DNA of 64,000 nucleotides from Pleodorina starrii (Eukaryota > Chlorophyta > Chlorophyceae > Chlamydomonadales > Volvocaceae). The stretch is from positions 1,488,001 to 1,552,000 of the forward strand of contig BRXU01000018.1 in assembly GCA_030267565.1 (NCBI GenBank), written 5' to 3'. Each line of letters starts with the position of its first letter. Positions within the stretch are counted from its first letter, which is position 1. Made by a program: the position numbers and the translations under genes. Positions 46,193-57,237 of this stretch are shown piece by piece. The notes below the pieces were generated by a model. The model worked only from the letters and a program-made list of their open reading frames with translations, did not search any database and was not told where the DNA came from.

Positions 46193-49100
46193 TTACTCTG
46201 TGTACATATCTGACGATGAAATTCCCAGATCCTTCAGGGTGATGCCCTTCACCTCCAGCTTCGATTCGATCAGCCGCAGGTTAGACAGCATCCCGTCCAA
46301 GCGCCGCTGCAGCTTGTTGGTGATGCTGCGGGCAGGATAGCGGTAAAGAAGCCGAAATGGCGTTCGCAAGCAAGGCTAGGGAGGCAGCAGTAAAGAGTGC
46401 CCCAACCAAGCATCTGCATTTGGTTGCACGGAAAGCCGGTCGAGGACAACAGAAACCGCAGGGCTGAGGGTTGCGAGTTGTGCCCAGAGCAGCGAAGCAG
46501 GAGATGTCAGAGGCCGCAACGAGCGAAGAAATGAAGGGTTCACGTGTACGAAGGAGCGGGCGCAGCATAGCCTGTCGACAGGTACAACCGAAACGGCAGG
46601 CCTTCCGAGAGCTGTTGCAGCGTGTTGGTAATGCTGAGAGCGAATAATCAGTGACTACTGCTTCGCACGACACCCGAGCGGGACACCCACAACATGCGCC
46701 GACCTAGCCACACGCCGCAAGCCTCCCCTGTCCAACCCAGGCAGCTGCTCTTAGTTGGATATCGCCTTATCTCACCTCTCCTCCTCCATCTCCAGCATGT
46801 TCTCCAGGTTCACCTTGTCCTGCGCAGCACCGAGAACACAAGATTGAGTTCGAAGGATTCAGTTGCAAAAATCCAAGCAAACCACGACCGCTCCTTAAGC
46901 CGTGGAACGGGACATGCTGGTCGCTGCGTGCTCCTGCTTGTGAACCGAGGGACGCGAATTGCCGCAGCCCGAGGGCGCGGGCCGACAACGAACTTCAACA
47001 CACACATACGGTACACCCTCCTGCTCCCCAAGCCCCCTCCTGCTTCCCCAGTGTCCCCAATCCGCTTGCCTTGTTCAGTTTGTCGACGGATGCCGCCAAG
47101 TCCGAAACCTGCCACACATGCACGCCAGTATTTCACAATTACGACTTGCGGCCCGAGACGTTCATTGAGTGCGCACGTTCGCGGGCTAGCAAGCACTTTC
47201 ATCCCAGATATATAAGCAGGGCAGAGCAAGACGCCATCCTCCGGGACTGAGCGAAAGCGCTGGCACTCACCGTTCGCTGGAGATCGGCCTTCTCCTGCAC
47301 GACATGGCATTCGGCGGGTAGAGCAGAATTCTCTCAGTGAGTGCGAACTGTGTCATCACGCAAGTTGGAGACTCGTTCACGAAGTCCGAAATCTGTCAGC
47401 AGCGCACGAGCGTTGGTTTCCCCGCATGTCCAGTGAAGCCGGCGACGCCTTCAGCAATACCCCCCGCCCCAAGCGCAGCGTTCAAAAGTGGTTCCCCACC
47501 TTCTGGAGGGACAGCTTGTCGCTCGCGAGCTTGTCCACCTGTTTTTGTAGCCGGTTCAGGATGTACTCCTGCTCGCACTCCTGCAAGTACCGGTAACAAG
47601 GCGGGAAGGAACATGTCCGTCACGTTTCGTGCTCGTTGCTCGCGGCACGCGATACATTCCCACGCACAATCACGGCAATCAACAGGCTGGCCACCAGCGG
47701 AAGTCCTCACAGCAGAGCGACGCCACGGCCCCCTGTGCCGACATGCGGCACTGGATGCCGGACCCGTGCCTATGTCTAGGTAGTTTCCGTTCAAAGGCCG
47801 CAGGTTTTTAACCGACCCTCATTGACACCCACCAGCTGGTTCTCCAGCTCCACCTTCTCGCACATGAGCTTGTTCTTCTCCTGCGGTGCGTCAGAAGCAT
47901 GCAGCCACGAGGCAGGTAAAGGCGTGCAAGTGTTCCCACACAGCCGGTGACTTGCGCACCGGTCGGCATGCTAGTCCCTCCGTGCTTCCGTGGTCGGCTC
48001 GGGCCTTATATCCGTGTACTGCCCCGACGGACGCAGGCACGCTGTGCGCATGCAATCCCCCCTCACCCGTACGCCACCTAGTCTCTGGCGTGCACCTTGG
48101 CGAGCGTGTTACCCTGATATGTTGCACCCGGCATGCTTGGATACCGCATGAACCGGTACTGAAGGCTCCAGACTGTATGATGGCCCGATCAAAAGGCGTG
48201 TGGGGAGGGGCGCCATACCTCACCCGCGCTAGACCCCACCCATCCCCCGGCGATGTTAACCCACCACGCTGAGCTGGTCAATCGCCTTCCGCAGCTTGTT
48301 TACCACATACTCCTGCAGGGAATGGAAGCAGTAAGGCACGTGTTGGCGCTGGATTCCGCAACCTTGTCACTAAACAGGACCGCGTGCGTCGTGCGCGTAA
48401 CCGTCCGTAACCACACGGCACCCTACGCAATAAGCAGGCCCCGCAACGCTGTTTGCGAGGGATTAATAGCTCGTGCGAGGCGAGCTCCAGATGCCTTGCT
48501 TAACCTTAGGGTTTTGCCCTCACCAACAAAGTTCTCCCCTGTTGCAGTATATACCCATCCGCACCTGCTCCGCTTCGAGCCGATTCTCCAGGTCCACCTT
48601 CTCCTTTGTGAGCTACAATTAGCAATAGTGTAATGATTAATCACAGCGGTTTGCAAGAAGCCGGGTAAGCGAAAGGGTTACCTTCTCGAGCCGCTTTTGC
48701 AGCGTGTTCGCAAGAAACTCCTCCTCTTGGGCCACCTGAGAGATACATACCCATCCCGTTAGAAAACAGCCGTGACGAGGGAGTCCCAAAAGCTGCTCTA
48801 GCGCACCTCGCTGGCCAGCACGGCCTTCTCCTTCTTCAGCTGGTCGAGGCGCTTCATAAGCTTGTTGGTGATGTACTCCTCCTCTTGTTCAATTTGCTTT
48901 TGCTGTGGACATTAATGAATGCAAGCAGTTAGCTTGGCGCGTTCCCAGAGGCAAGCGGCGCGCTGGGGTCCCGGCACGATAGACCCACCACGACCACATT
49001 GTGCTCCTTGGCAAGCCTAAGCTCCTCAGCAAGACCATCAGCGCGACGCCTCTCATAGTCGGCCTGCAGTGCCGTGAGGTCACCTCGTCACACCGGAAAC

Positions 49101-49222
49101 GCCTGAAAACAAGTCGGACGGCTTCACCGTGGTAAAGAATTACGTACCAGCTCCTTAAGCTTTTTATGCTTCGCTATCAGCTCCTCCTTGGAAAGGTTCG
49201 CCAGTTCGGCTTCGGCTTCCAT
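46193..49222 (-). CDS. CCDC6-like coiled-coil protein (254 aa)
   Basis: Twelve minus-strand exons join in phase: 49222-49148, 49063-48989, 48902-48807, 48735-48682, 48612-48565, 48312-48265, 47880-47833, 47580-47500, 47294-47271, 47108-47070, 46819-46776 and 46325-46193. The protein is nearly all coiled coil and matches the DUF2046/CCDC6 pattern, with repeats such as EEEYITNKLMKRLDQL, EEEFLANTLQKRLEKL, EQEYVVNKLRKAIDQL and EQEYILNRLQKQVDKL, each followed by an EKVxLEN-type segment. Human CCDC6 (474 aa) has the same core plus a Pro-rich tail, absent here. The biochemical role in algae is unknown; a scaffold or cytoskeletal role is inference. The tenth intron uses a GC donor (AAG then GCAAGC). 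The sixth exon could end at 48268 instead of 48265. The start MEAEAELANLSKEEL is the first ATG of the frame. Confidence 0.88.
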
Positions 49223-49563
49223 TCTCCGAGAGTAGCTGTGACAACTGGCTTGACTACAAGGACATCACAGGGTGTGATCTGTGCTTCCGAAAAATGCTCT
49301 GGACTGACGTCGCTTAAGAAGGGTGCGCGAATGCCCAACTCTTCTTGTCACGGCCAAGTTGTACGGCGACGAGGAAGGTTGTCTCTTTTTCCACGCCCAT
49401 GTGCATGCTTCACACTGCCCGTCACACCGTTGGATTAGCTCGGTACAAGTGAAAACTGAATAACCCCGCCTCGTACTGCCTGGGAAGCTCTGACAGTGGT
49501 TAGGGGCTACAATTGCAGGGTACCGTACGCCGAGAACGCCCTATTTTTGCAGATATCGGCAGG
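49223..49563. promoter_or_regulatory. Divergent promoter, CCDC6-like / GET4
   Basis: These 341 bases separate the two start codons, so both promoters and leaders must lie here. No in-frame ATG precedes the GET4 start on the plus strand. I see no clear TATA box. Confidence 0.5.
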
Positions 49564-52500
49564 ATGAAGCCATCTGTAGAAAAGGTGCGCTATGATCGGC
49601 GATGCGAGAGGTCCAGCGCATCAGCAGGAGCGCCAACCGGTTCCTGGTTGCTTGGTCTGGCCTCGTCCCGTTGGGTTGCCTCAGCTCGGTGTCCTTCCCG
49701 CGCAACCCCTCTCCCCTCCCCCGCCAAAAAGACCTCACTCTCGACGTCTCCCCCGGCAGACACTTGCAAGGATCAAGGATACCGTGGAATCTGGCGCCTA
49801 CTATGAGGCACAGCAAATGTACAAGACGTCGTACCACCGCTGCAAGGCCCGTCAGCAGCTGGACGACGCCGCCACCATCCTGCAGGTCGTGGGACTGCAC
49901 TGTCGTCTCTCCCCCGCGCCCGCGCACGCGCAACATGGCTTCGGGTGCAGTTTGGGTTGGCCCGTGCGGTCCTCGCGCGGGTCGTCTGCGGCCCTGCACC
50001 CCTGCTGTCCACCCGGCTCCTCATCCGGCGCTCTGCCATGCCCTTGCGGCGTCCCGGTCCCCTCTTGGCCGTTCCATTTACCCACCCAGCACCTATCCAC
50101 GTGCGTCAGCCTCGAGCCAGGCTTGTGCGCGATTGCATGTCCTCATGCGGTCACGGGGCGTACCGTGCGTAATCGTGCAGTCCACGGCCGTGCGCTGGCC
50201 CGCCACAGCGGCCGCTCTAACAACCTCTCTCCATGTCCCAAGGCGAGCCCGCCAGAGCCTCGCGAAAGCCGAACGATGCGGGGCTGCCAGGTCCTCAGTG
50301 TTCGCCGCCTCGTGGGGGGAGGGGGGGCGGAGACTCCGGCCCAGCTTACAGAGGGGCCCGCACGCGTCCGGGACGAAACCAGCGCCAGCGGCTTGGAAGC
50401 GGGGTGACAGGACGCACCCGCCGCCACCACCCGGCCCCCCGCCTCGCCCCGCTGCGCCCTCTGGTCTCCATGGCTGTCCTGCCCGGGCGAAGGGGGGGCT
50501 GGTTGTTGCAGCCGGTACCAACGACGTGTCCAACACTCTTTAGCACCTCCTCGTCCTCCTCCTCCACCTCCTCCTCCACCTCCTCATGGCTCCGTGGAGG
50601 GACCCGGCACGGTACCCAGGTACCCCCCCGGGGATCGGAACCTCCCGCGTCCCCCGCGGTCCCGACCCGCTGTGCGCTGACGGTTGTGCGCAGGAGGGCG
50701 CGGTGACGCAGCTTTCCCATGGACAGGCCACGTGTGGTGTGGAGCTGGGCATGCTGCTGGTGGAGGTGGGGGGGGTGGGGGTGGGGGGGTGGGGGTGGGG
50801 GGGTGGGGGTGGGGGGGTGGGGGTGGGGGGGTGGAGCCGTCGCCTGTAGTACGGTGCGGACGGGTGGGGTCGAGTTCGACAGTCCAAGGAGGCTGACAGA
50901 CGTGGGGGGGGTCAGAGATGCGACCCGCAGCGATGGAACGGAGGCGACGTACCCAGCCAGGCAATGCCCTGCGCGACAAACCCCTCCGTCGCGCGCCGCT
51001 CCTCCAGCGTCTGTTCGTGAGTCTCCACCCTGCTGCTGCAATGGGCGAGCCGCCTTGCCCTTTCCGCCTGGTGGCTGCAACCAGTACCAAGGTCGCACTG
51101 CCCACTGTACAACTCCCCTTCCGCTTTCCGCTCCGCTGGAGAAACGATCAACCCGACCCAACCCGACCCAACCCGACCCAACCCGACCCAACCCGACCCA
51201 ACCCGACCCAACCCGACCCAACCCGACCCAACCCGCTCTCCTCCCGCAGGCCTACATGTCGGCAGGCACGCCCGCCGAGTCCGACAGCGTTGGGCGCGTG
51301 CTGGCCATCCTCCGGGCCTTCCCTCCGCCTGACCGCACGGCGGCCGATGCGGGCCAGGAGAAAGCCGCGTCCTCCGCCGCCGCCTCCGCCTCCGTGTCGT
51401 CACGCGGCGGCGTCACGGCTCCCGTGGTGGACGAGTACGCCCGCCTGGTGGCAACGGCCATCAAGTGGGCGAGCAAGTAAGCCGTCGGGAGCTCCGAAAC
51501 CGGGTTGGATCTTGGATCTTGGACCTTGGGATGTCGAGCCGCCAGAATGTGATTGTCAGCACGCCTGCTCACTCGGCCGCCGGGCGTGAGGTTGGGCCGA
51601 GTCGCATTCGTGCGCGATCTGGTCCGGTCATTGCCGTTGCTCGGGGCGTCGCTACCATCAGATTCGTTCCCGGCTGTGTTCTGCGCAACCCCGACGCCGT
51701 GCATCCATTGCAACCATTGGGCGTGCCTTTGGGGGAGGTTTGCTGCTACTGTCGGTACTGTGGAGGGCCTCCCCTCCCAGCACTGTGGTGGTGCTGCCGA
51801 GCCGAAAGGCCGCGCTTCCAGGTCTGTGTGATTCCAGGTCTTGTGTGCCACCCAGTGAGGCCGCCCCGCTGGTCCTCTGCCCCTGCGCCCCAGGAGCGGC
51901 GCCGTGCTGTCAGCCCGGCGCATCCACTCCGCGTTCGCGTCGTACCTGTGGAGGTCCTTTGGGGCGGAGGGCATCGGGCGGGCGCTGCTGCACTTCGTCC
52001 GCGGAGAGGACGCGGAGGAGTTTGCCGAGGGTGAGGGCAGCCCGGGGGCGCCGGGGGGCTGCGTCCTGGGGGCCGGACAGCCCCCACCGGGGAGCTGCAG
52101 GGGAGGATGGGCGGGTCCAGGCTGGGCCAGGCTGGGCCAGGCACACGGACATTCGAGACCCTGCATCGCGCTGTGATGCCGCCGCCGCCGCCGGGAAGAC
52201 CGCCGGGCGGGTGACAAATCGAACGAACCCGTATTAGTGCTGGGCCTGCTCAGGAGGGTCGTCCTCTCACTGCGAGCTGCAGTACCGGTAGCCACGTGCC
52301 GTCTGCGGTGCCTCGGCAGATCACCCTGCCGCCCCAACCCCGCCACCGAACCCGCGGCGATCCACCCATATCACCACGCGCAGGCCGGCCGCCTCACAGA
52401 GCTGTTTTGGGCCGCAGCTGCTGTCCTGCCGTTCTGCCGTCCTGCTTGTTGCAAGACGCGTCCGATTGGCGGCCAAGGCACCGGTCATACGGTACACTGA

Positions 52501-53656
52501 TGCACCGCCTCCCGACCCCCGGCCGCTGTACCCTCCTCCCCGCCATCGCCACCGCCACCGCCGCCACCGCAGCGTTGCACTCGTGCGCGCAGCAGGGCCC
52601 ACCGGGCGAGGTGGATCTGTGGCTGCTGCGCGCGGTGCTGCAGGTGCTGTCGGCCGCCACCAGCCACAGCCGCATGGCGCAGCTGGCGCACGCGCGGGCG
52701 CTGTACGACGCCTTTGTGGCCCGGAGCCCCCCCCTGGACACCCCCACCGCCCACTTCACGGAGCTGGTGCTGCTGGTGGGTGGGTGGGGGCCCGCATAGG
52801 AGTGCGGGTTGGGCAGCGAGGGAGGGGAACTGACGGCCAAGTCACTCTGGTGCTCTGGTGCCGGGCGAGACCCCGCAGGCGTGCTAGCTGCAAGCCCCTC
52901 GTCACAACACCGGGTGCGGGCTCGTTCCTGCGCACCCCCATCTCCATGCGCCATTGTGTGTGTGGGGGGCGGATTCCGAATTTCCGATGGACTTGCGATC
53001 GCTGTGGGGCAGTGGTGGCCCCGAGCGTGAAAGGGAACACTCCGTAATGGGAGGCAGGTCTGCGCGGCTTGTCAACATGGGTCGCAGGCGTCCATTGAGC
53101 GGCTTTACGGCCAGCCGACCCGACCGACGAGTTCTGTCCGTGTTTCCTGGGGCGGCCGTGCGGTTTGCAAGCCGTCCGTTCCGCCCGCCCGAGGCCGGTA
53201 AGGAGCCATTGCCGCCGTGTCCTCCTTCCCTCCCCACCAACCCAGGCGGCATCTTCTTCATTTCCTACATGGCCCTCCCCGCCCGAACCGAACCCAACCT
53301 GCTGTAGCCTTCGGTTGTCAGCCAGTCACCTTGCGTACTCGAACTAGGTTTCCTTGCCTTCACCTCCTCCTCCCATTCCTCGCCCCCCGCTGAGCCCCGC
53401 CCCGCTCCCCCACCGCGCCGCGCCGCGTGTGTAGGCGCTGGAGCACGTGGCCCTGTCCCCCCGAGCACACGACATGTTCGTCCTGGCCCGGGAGCGCTAC
53501 AGCGACGGGGTGCTGCGGCGGGACGACTGCCTGGGGCCGCTGCTGGAGCGGGCGGAGGCGCTGTACTTCAACGTGCGCCGTGGCGGCGGGGGCATGGGCG
53601 GGGCGCTGGGGGGCCTGCTGGGGGACCTGTTCAAGACCCTGACGGAGGCGCAGTGA
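49564..53656 (+). CDS. GET4: GET4/TRC35, tail-anchored protein insertion factor (335 aa)
   Basis: GET4 binds GET5 and the GET3 ATPase and helps pass C-terminal tail-anchored membrane proteins to the ER pathway. Seven exons join in phase: 49564-49584, 49760-49885, 50694-50765, 51250-51476, 51894-52030, 52573-52775 and 53435-53656. Family marks: SGAYYEAQQMYKTSYHRC, then HGQATCGVELGMLLVE, an ATAIKWAS segment, LHFVRGEDAEEFAE, DLWLLRAVLQVLS, and the C-terminal LGGLLGDLFKTL. These correspond to the alpha-helical repeat solenoid. Length fits human GET4 (327). The 21-base first exon (MKPSVEK) carries the only available ATG and joins phase 0. The second intron has a weak GTCGTG donor. Both flanks of the fourth exon are unusual because intron 3 is full of G-rich and C-rich tandem repeats. 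Confidence 0.92.
50766..50833 (+). repeat. G-rich tract of repeated GGGGGTG units
   Basis: About 68 bases made only of G runs split by single T residues (before the final GGAGCC) begin at the donor of the third GET4 exon. Plus-strand RNA and DNA could form G-quadruplexes. Confidence 0.97.
51151..51230 (+). repeat. Eight copies of the 10-bp unit ACCCGACCCA
   Basis: Eight perfect head-to-tail copies (51151-51230) plus a partial ninth end about 15 bases before the acceptor of the fourth GET4 exon. The minus strand has regularly spaced GGGT blocks able to form G-quadruplexes. The plus strand forms an extended C-rich acceptor tract. Confidence 0.98.
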
Positions 53657-54700
53657 TGCTGACTAAGGCGCTAAGGACTACGGTAGTTGGCGGCAGGCAG
53701 GCAGGGGGGTAGTGTATGAAGGACCAAAGAGAGGCATTCTTGACGGACAAGCGGACCAGTTTAGACAGGGAAGGAGGGCGGGATGTGGTTGTTGATGGTG
53801 GTGAGGTGATCTGGCTGGGGTGTGGTGGTGCAGTGAGGGTGTGAGCCGGTGCCGCCGAGGGGGAGGAATGGGGAGTAGCTGGGGGGCAGGCACGGGAGGA
53901 CAGAGTAGGATCAGAAGGTTGAACGTTGTGGCGGTGGCGTGGGTGAGGCCAGGCGACGCTCAGCCGTAGTTTATTATAATGAACAAGGTTGCTCCTTGTG
54001 ACTGCCATACTTGGGCGACTGCACGCGGGGGCATCGTGATTGGGCCACCCGGGAGGCTCGTTGGTTTCGACGGGGCCCACCACAGCGAATCGACGTAAAC
54101 ACGAAGGACATGCGGCGCGCACCGGCGTACATGTGTTCGCTCTGGTCAAGCTTACCGGCCGGGCATGCAAGGGGGCTTCGCGCCGGGCGGTTTTGTCACT
54201 GCAAGGCAGCGCTTATGGCAGGTCGGGCACACGGGTAGGCCTCTCGGGGCACGGATCGTGTGTGCCTTGAATGCAAGCAGATTTGTGCACGCGTACAAAT
54301 CAGCGTCGCTATTGCGGTGCATCGGGTGGGCTGGGCCCGGTTGGTAGCAGCAGGGTGACAAACGAGGACCGGTTAAAAAGGTCACAGACCAGACACACCT
54401 GACCGTGGGCTTCGCTGCATCGTCACCCCCTCTGGGAGGCAGTCTTTGGTACCTCATGGTCCTGCTATCACACCGACGGCCAGCTGGCCAGCTGGCACTA
54501 CTCCTCTGGAGCCTGAATCCCTCAGTAAAAACCAAAAACACCGACGTGCAGAACGCCCCGAAACCACGCCATGGGACGTACGATCAGATGGACTGGCATG
54601 CCATATGGCGTTTGGTTCAACAGCTAGACAGATGAGTTTTTCCTTGCTTATCATGTGATTTGGTTGTTGCTTGCTTTAGGCTGGATCGCTGGCAACCGCA
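53657..54700. other. 1-kb spacer after GET4
   Basis: This holds the GET4 3' UTR and the promoter and leader of the next gene. A CTTTAG acceptor-like site at about 54680 suggests a possible leader intron. I see no gene in it. Confidence 0.5.
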
Positions 54701-55880
54701 ATGCCGTCACTTTGCGCATATCCTTGCTTTCAAACTCATCGCGCACGTCAAATTATAAGAGCCTCGTTACCTGCTGAACACGCGCATTTACGCGCCTTGA
54801 ACCGTAAAACCGGATTCTGGGCTCCATTCGTGCCGCCAGGCGGGTCAAACGCTCCAAGCACCAGCTCACTCACTGGGGCACCGCACGACTTCCCATATAC
54901 TTTTGCGGCGGACCAATGCAGCCCATCGCCTCGGAATGCTCTCAATGACGACTTCAGCCGGCTGAATTCGCCCGACCTGCCCTCAGCTGCGCACCCATAT
55001 GATGTGCCGGGCGAATACGCAACATTTGACGGTGGCGATGGAGGGGATTCAGGCGGGCGCGGTGGTGCCGGCCCCGGCGGACCAGGCGGCAGCGGGTGGG
55101 ACGAGGACGACCCCTACTGGCCGCTGCGCCCGGACGGAGCCCACGCTATGCGCTGGTGGACCTTTGCCTTCGCCGCCATAACGGGGGCTGGCGGCTTGCT
55201 GGCGTCCCTTTCAACGGGCGCGCTGGCGCCCTTACACGTGGCCGGTGCTGCCTCCGCCGTGCTGGTACTCAGCGGCGCAGCCATGAGCGACATGGACACC
55301 GGACTGGGGGCGCTCGGAGTGAAGGCGGCCTGGGCGGTGTGCGGGCTGCTGGCCCTGAAGGAGGCGGCGGGGCTGTGGCAGCCCAAGCGCTCGCGGCAGC
55401 CGCCGGGCCTGGGTATCCACGGCTTCACGGCTCTGCTGATGTGCCTGGGCTACATGGTGACGGACATGTCGGCGCTTGGGGAACACGCACTGCCAGCAAA
55501 CCCAGGCAGCGTGTTCAAGTCGCCGGATATCGCGTACCGCAGCAGGGTGTGGCAGGAGTGGGGGTAAGTAACCGCTGGGTGCGCTCCGGGGGCCGTGGGG
55601 TAGGGATGTGGAGGGCAGGCAAGGGGTCTGAGGGGCTAAATCCCGGGCCACCGCGGCACATCGCTCTGAAGATGGTGGCCGGCTGCGACCGTCAATTCGC
55701 TTTCCATGGGTTTGTCGTGTGTCCCTCGTCGTGCCCCCCCCTGTTAACCCTTGCCCTACGAATACCGGTATGCGCTACTCACGCGTCACCTCCTGACGCT
55801 TCTTCACCTTGCGCTGCCCTGCTCTCGCCCCCTTTCCTCTGTCGCCCACAGGTATGGGCAAGTGCAGATGAGGGTCTGAG
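54701..55880 (+). CDS. Unrecognised, probably plastid-targeted membrane protein (296 aa)
   Basis: Two exons, 54701-55563 and 55853-55880; the phase-2 junction adds only YGQVQMRV after WQEWG. Residues 1-50 are basic, Ala/Arg-rich and low in acid, like an algal transit peptide. Residues 100-145 are a Gly/Asp-rich linker. The C-terminal half has about four hydrophobic helices: FAFAAITGAGGLLASLS, HVAGAASAVLVLSGAAM, VKAAWAVCGLLALKEAAGLW and HGFTALLMCLGYMV. The small-residue helix packing recalls TMEM14/FAX fatty-acid exporters, but I see no decisive motif, so I do not assign it. After the last helix there are about 40 hydrophilic residues. Confidence 0.7.
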
Positions 55881-57237
55881 GAGCGCAGCAATCCCGGACG
55901 GATATGCTACTCGGACGGGCATCAGGGGTGTGCGCAGGCTGTACGGACACGCCTGGGGTTCGGCTGATCTGGTTGTTTTGGCGTGACGTCCGTTGCATGC
56001 CCCTATCAGTCTCGACTGCGCCGGGCAAGGGCACCGGTGCGGACGGCGGTGGGTTCCGTTCACGGCGGCCGTTACAACTTACGCCTGACCGTGGGAGGGT
56101 AGATGTGGTTGGCGTGGAGCCGGTCGGGGTGTTCATAGTTCTTCAGCATGTCGACCGAAGGGGCTTGCAGCGCCGGTCGGTGATGCACAGAAGCTACATT
56201 GCGTGAGCTTGGTTACGGGTCAAGGTAGCCACCCACAGATTGTAGAGGCTGATCAGCGCACCTTCCGCGCTGGCTGGATTGCGCCGAGGGACGGTCTCGA
56301 GGGTCGCGGCGGTAAGCGGCGCGTCTCCAGGTACTCGGGAGGCCTGCAGGCTTTGCGGCTGAGTGTGGTGCAGTCGAGGTGCCAGTGCGTTGTGGATGCA
56401 AACACGTTGGTGGGGTTCACTAGGGTGTAACGTCTGGCGACTAGGAGAGACCTGTGGGATTGCCTCCGTACCGTCGTACCGGTTTTTGGATGCCGTCGGG
56501 CGGGTGGCGGGCGTGGCGTTTGGGTATCCTGCTCTTCGTGGGACCGGAATGTCCCACGTGCGCACAATAACGGAGTGGCAATGTACGACTTCACAGCGAG
56601 GTTGTTACCGGTACTTCGGGGCATCAGGTGCGCTTAAGCCGGCTGGTGCTGGCCAAGACGGCAGGGTGACGAACCCGTGGGCCTGTTGAAAGAGGGCAGG
56701 CCTGCCTTGATTGCACCTCATTGCACCATCAATCGTGGCTGTGATTCCCTCGAAACTTTTGGGTACCTCAGAGCCCTTTGAATGCCGCCGCGCTTGTTTG
56801 CTACGTGCTAGACCTGCTGAGCCCCAAAAGCCATGCTTGCCGGTCTCGGAACCCCACCCCGCAGCGCCCCCGAAACCCCCGGACGGTACTATGACACGCC
56901 ACATGACACGCCCGGCTTTCAGTAGCCGCACATGTTTGTCCTTTGCCCTTGCGCTCTGTGGAGTTTGGCCTGGCTAAATCTCTCTCAACGTCTCAAGACA
57001 CGTGCCGTATTCTTGGATCCGGAGTTTAAAGCTTACAAGCTAGGAACACTCTTTCCTTCTATTCCAATTTCTACATGTTCGCTCATACCGTAAAACACAA
57101 CTGCATGCATGACGGGTTTTCTCACCACCAGCTGTCAAATAAGCAGCTGAGGCTTAGCAGCAGACCTGTGACCACTTTAAAACAAACGAGCCCTAGCCGC
57201 ATTAATTAAGTGTGAATATGATATGAATATGATATAA
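55881..57237. other. 1.36-kb spacer
   Basis: The left part is the 3' UTR of the membrane-protein gene, with a TGTAA at 56426. The right part is AT-richer and leads into the coiled-coil gene; GATATAAATG directly precedes its start. No coding frame with family resemblance was found. Confidence 0.55.

Noticed and set aside
51252..52346. A 364-codon minus-strand open frame
   Set aside because: It is antisense to GET4 exons 4 and 5, which are identified by family motifs on the plus strand.
54701..55880. Firm assignment to the TMEM14/FAX family
   Set aside because: Only small-residue helix texture is shared; no diagnostic motif is visible.
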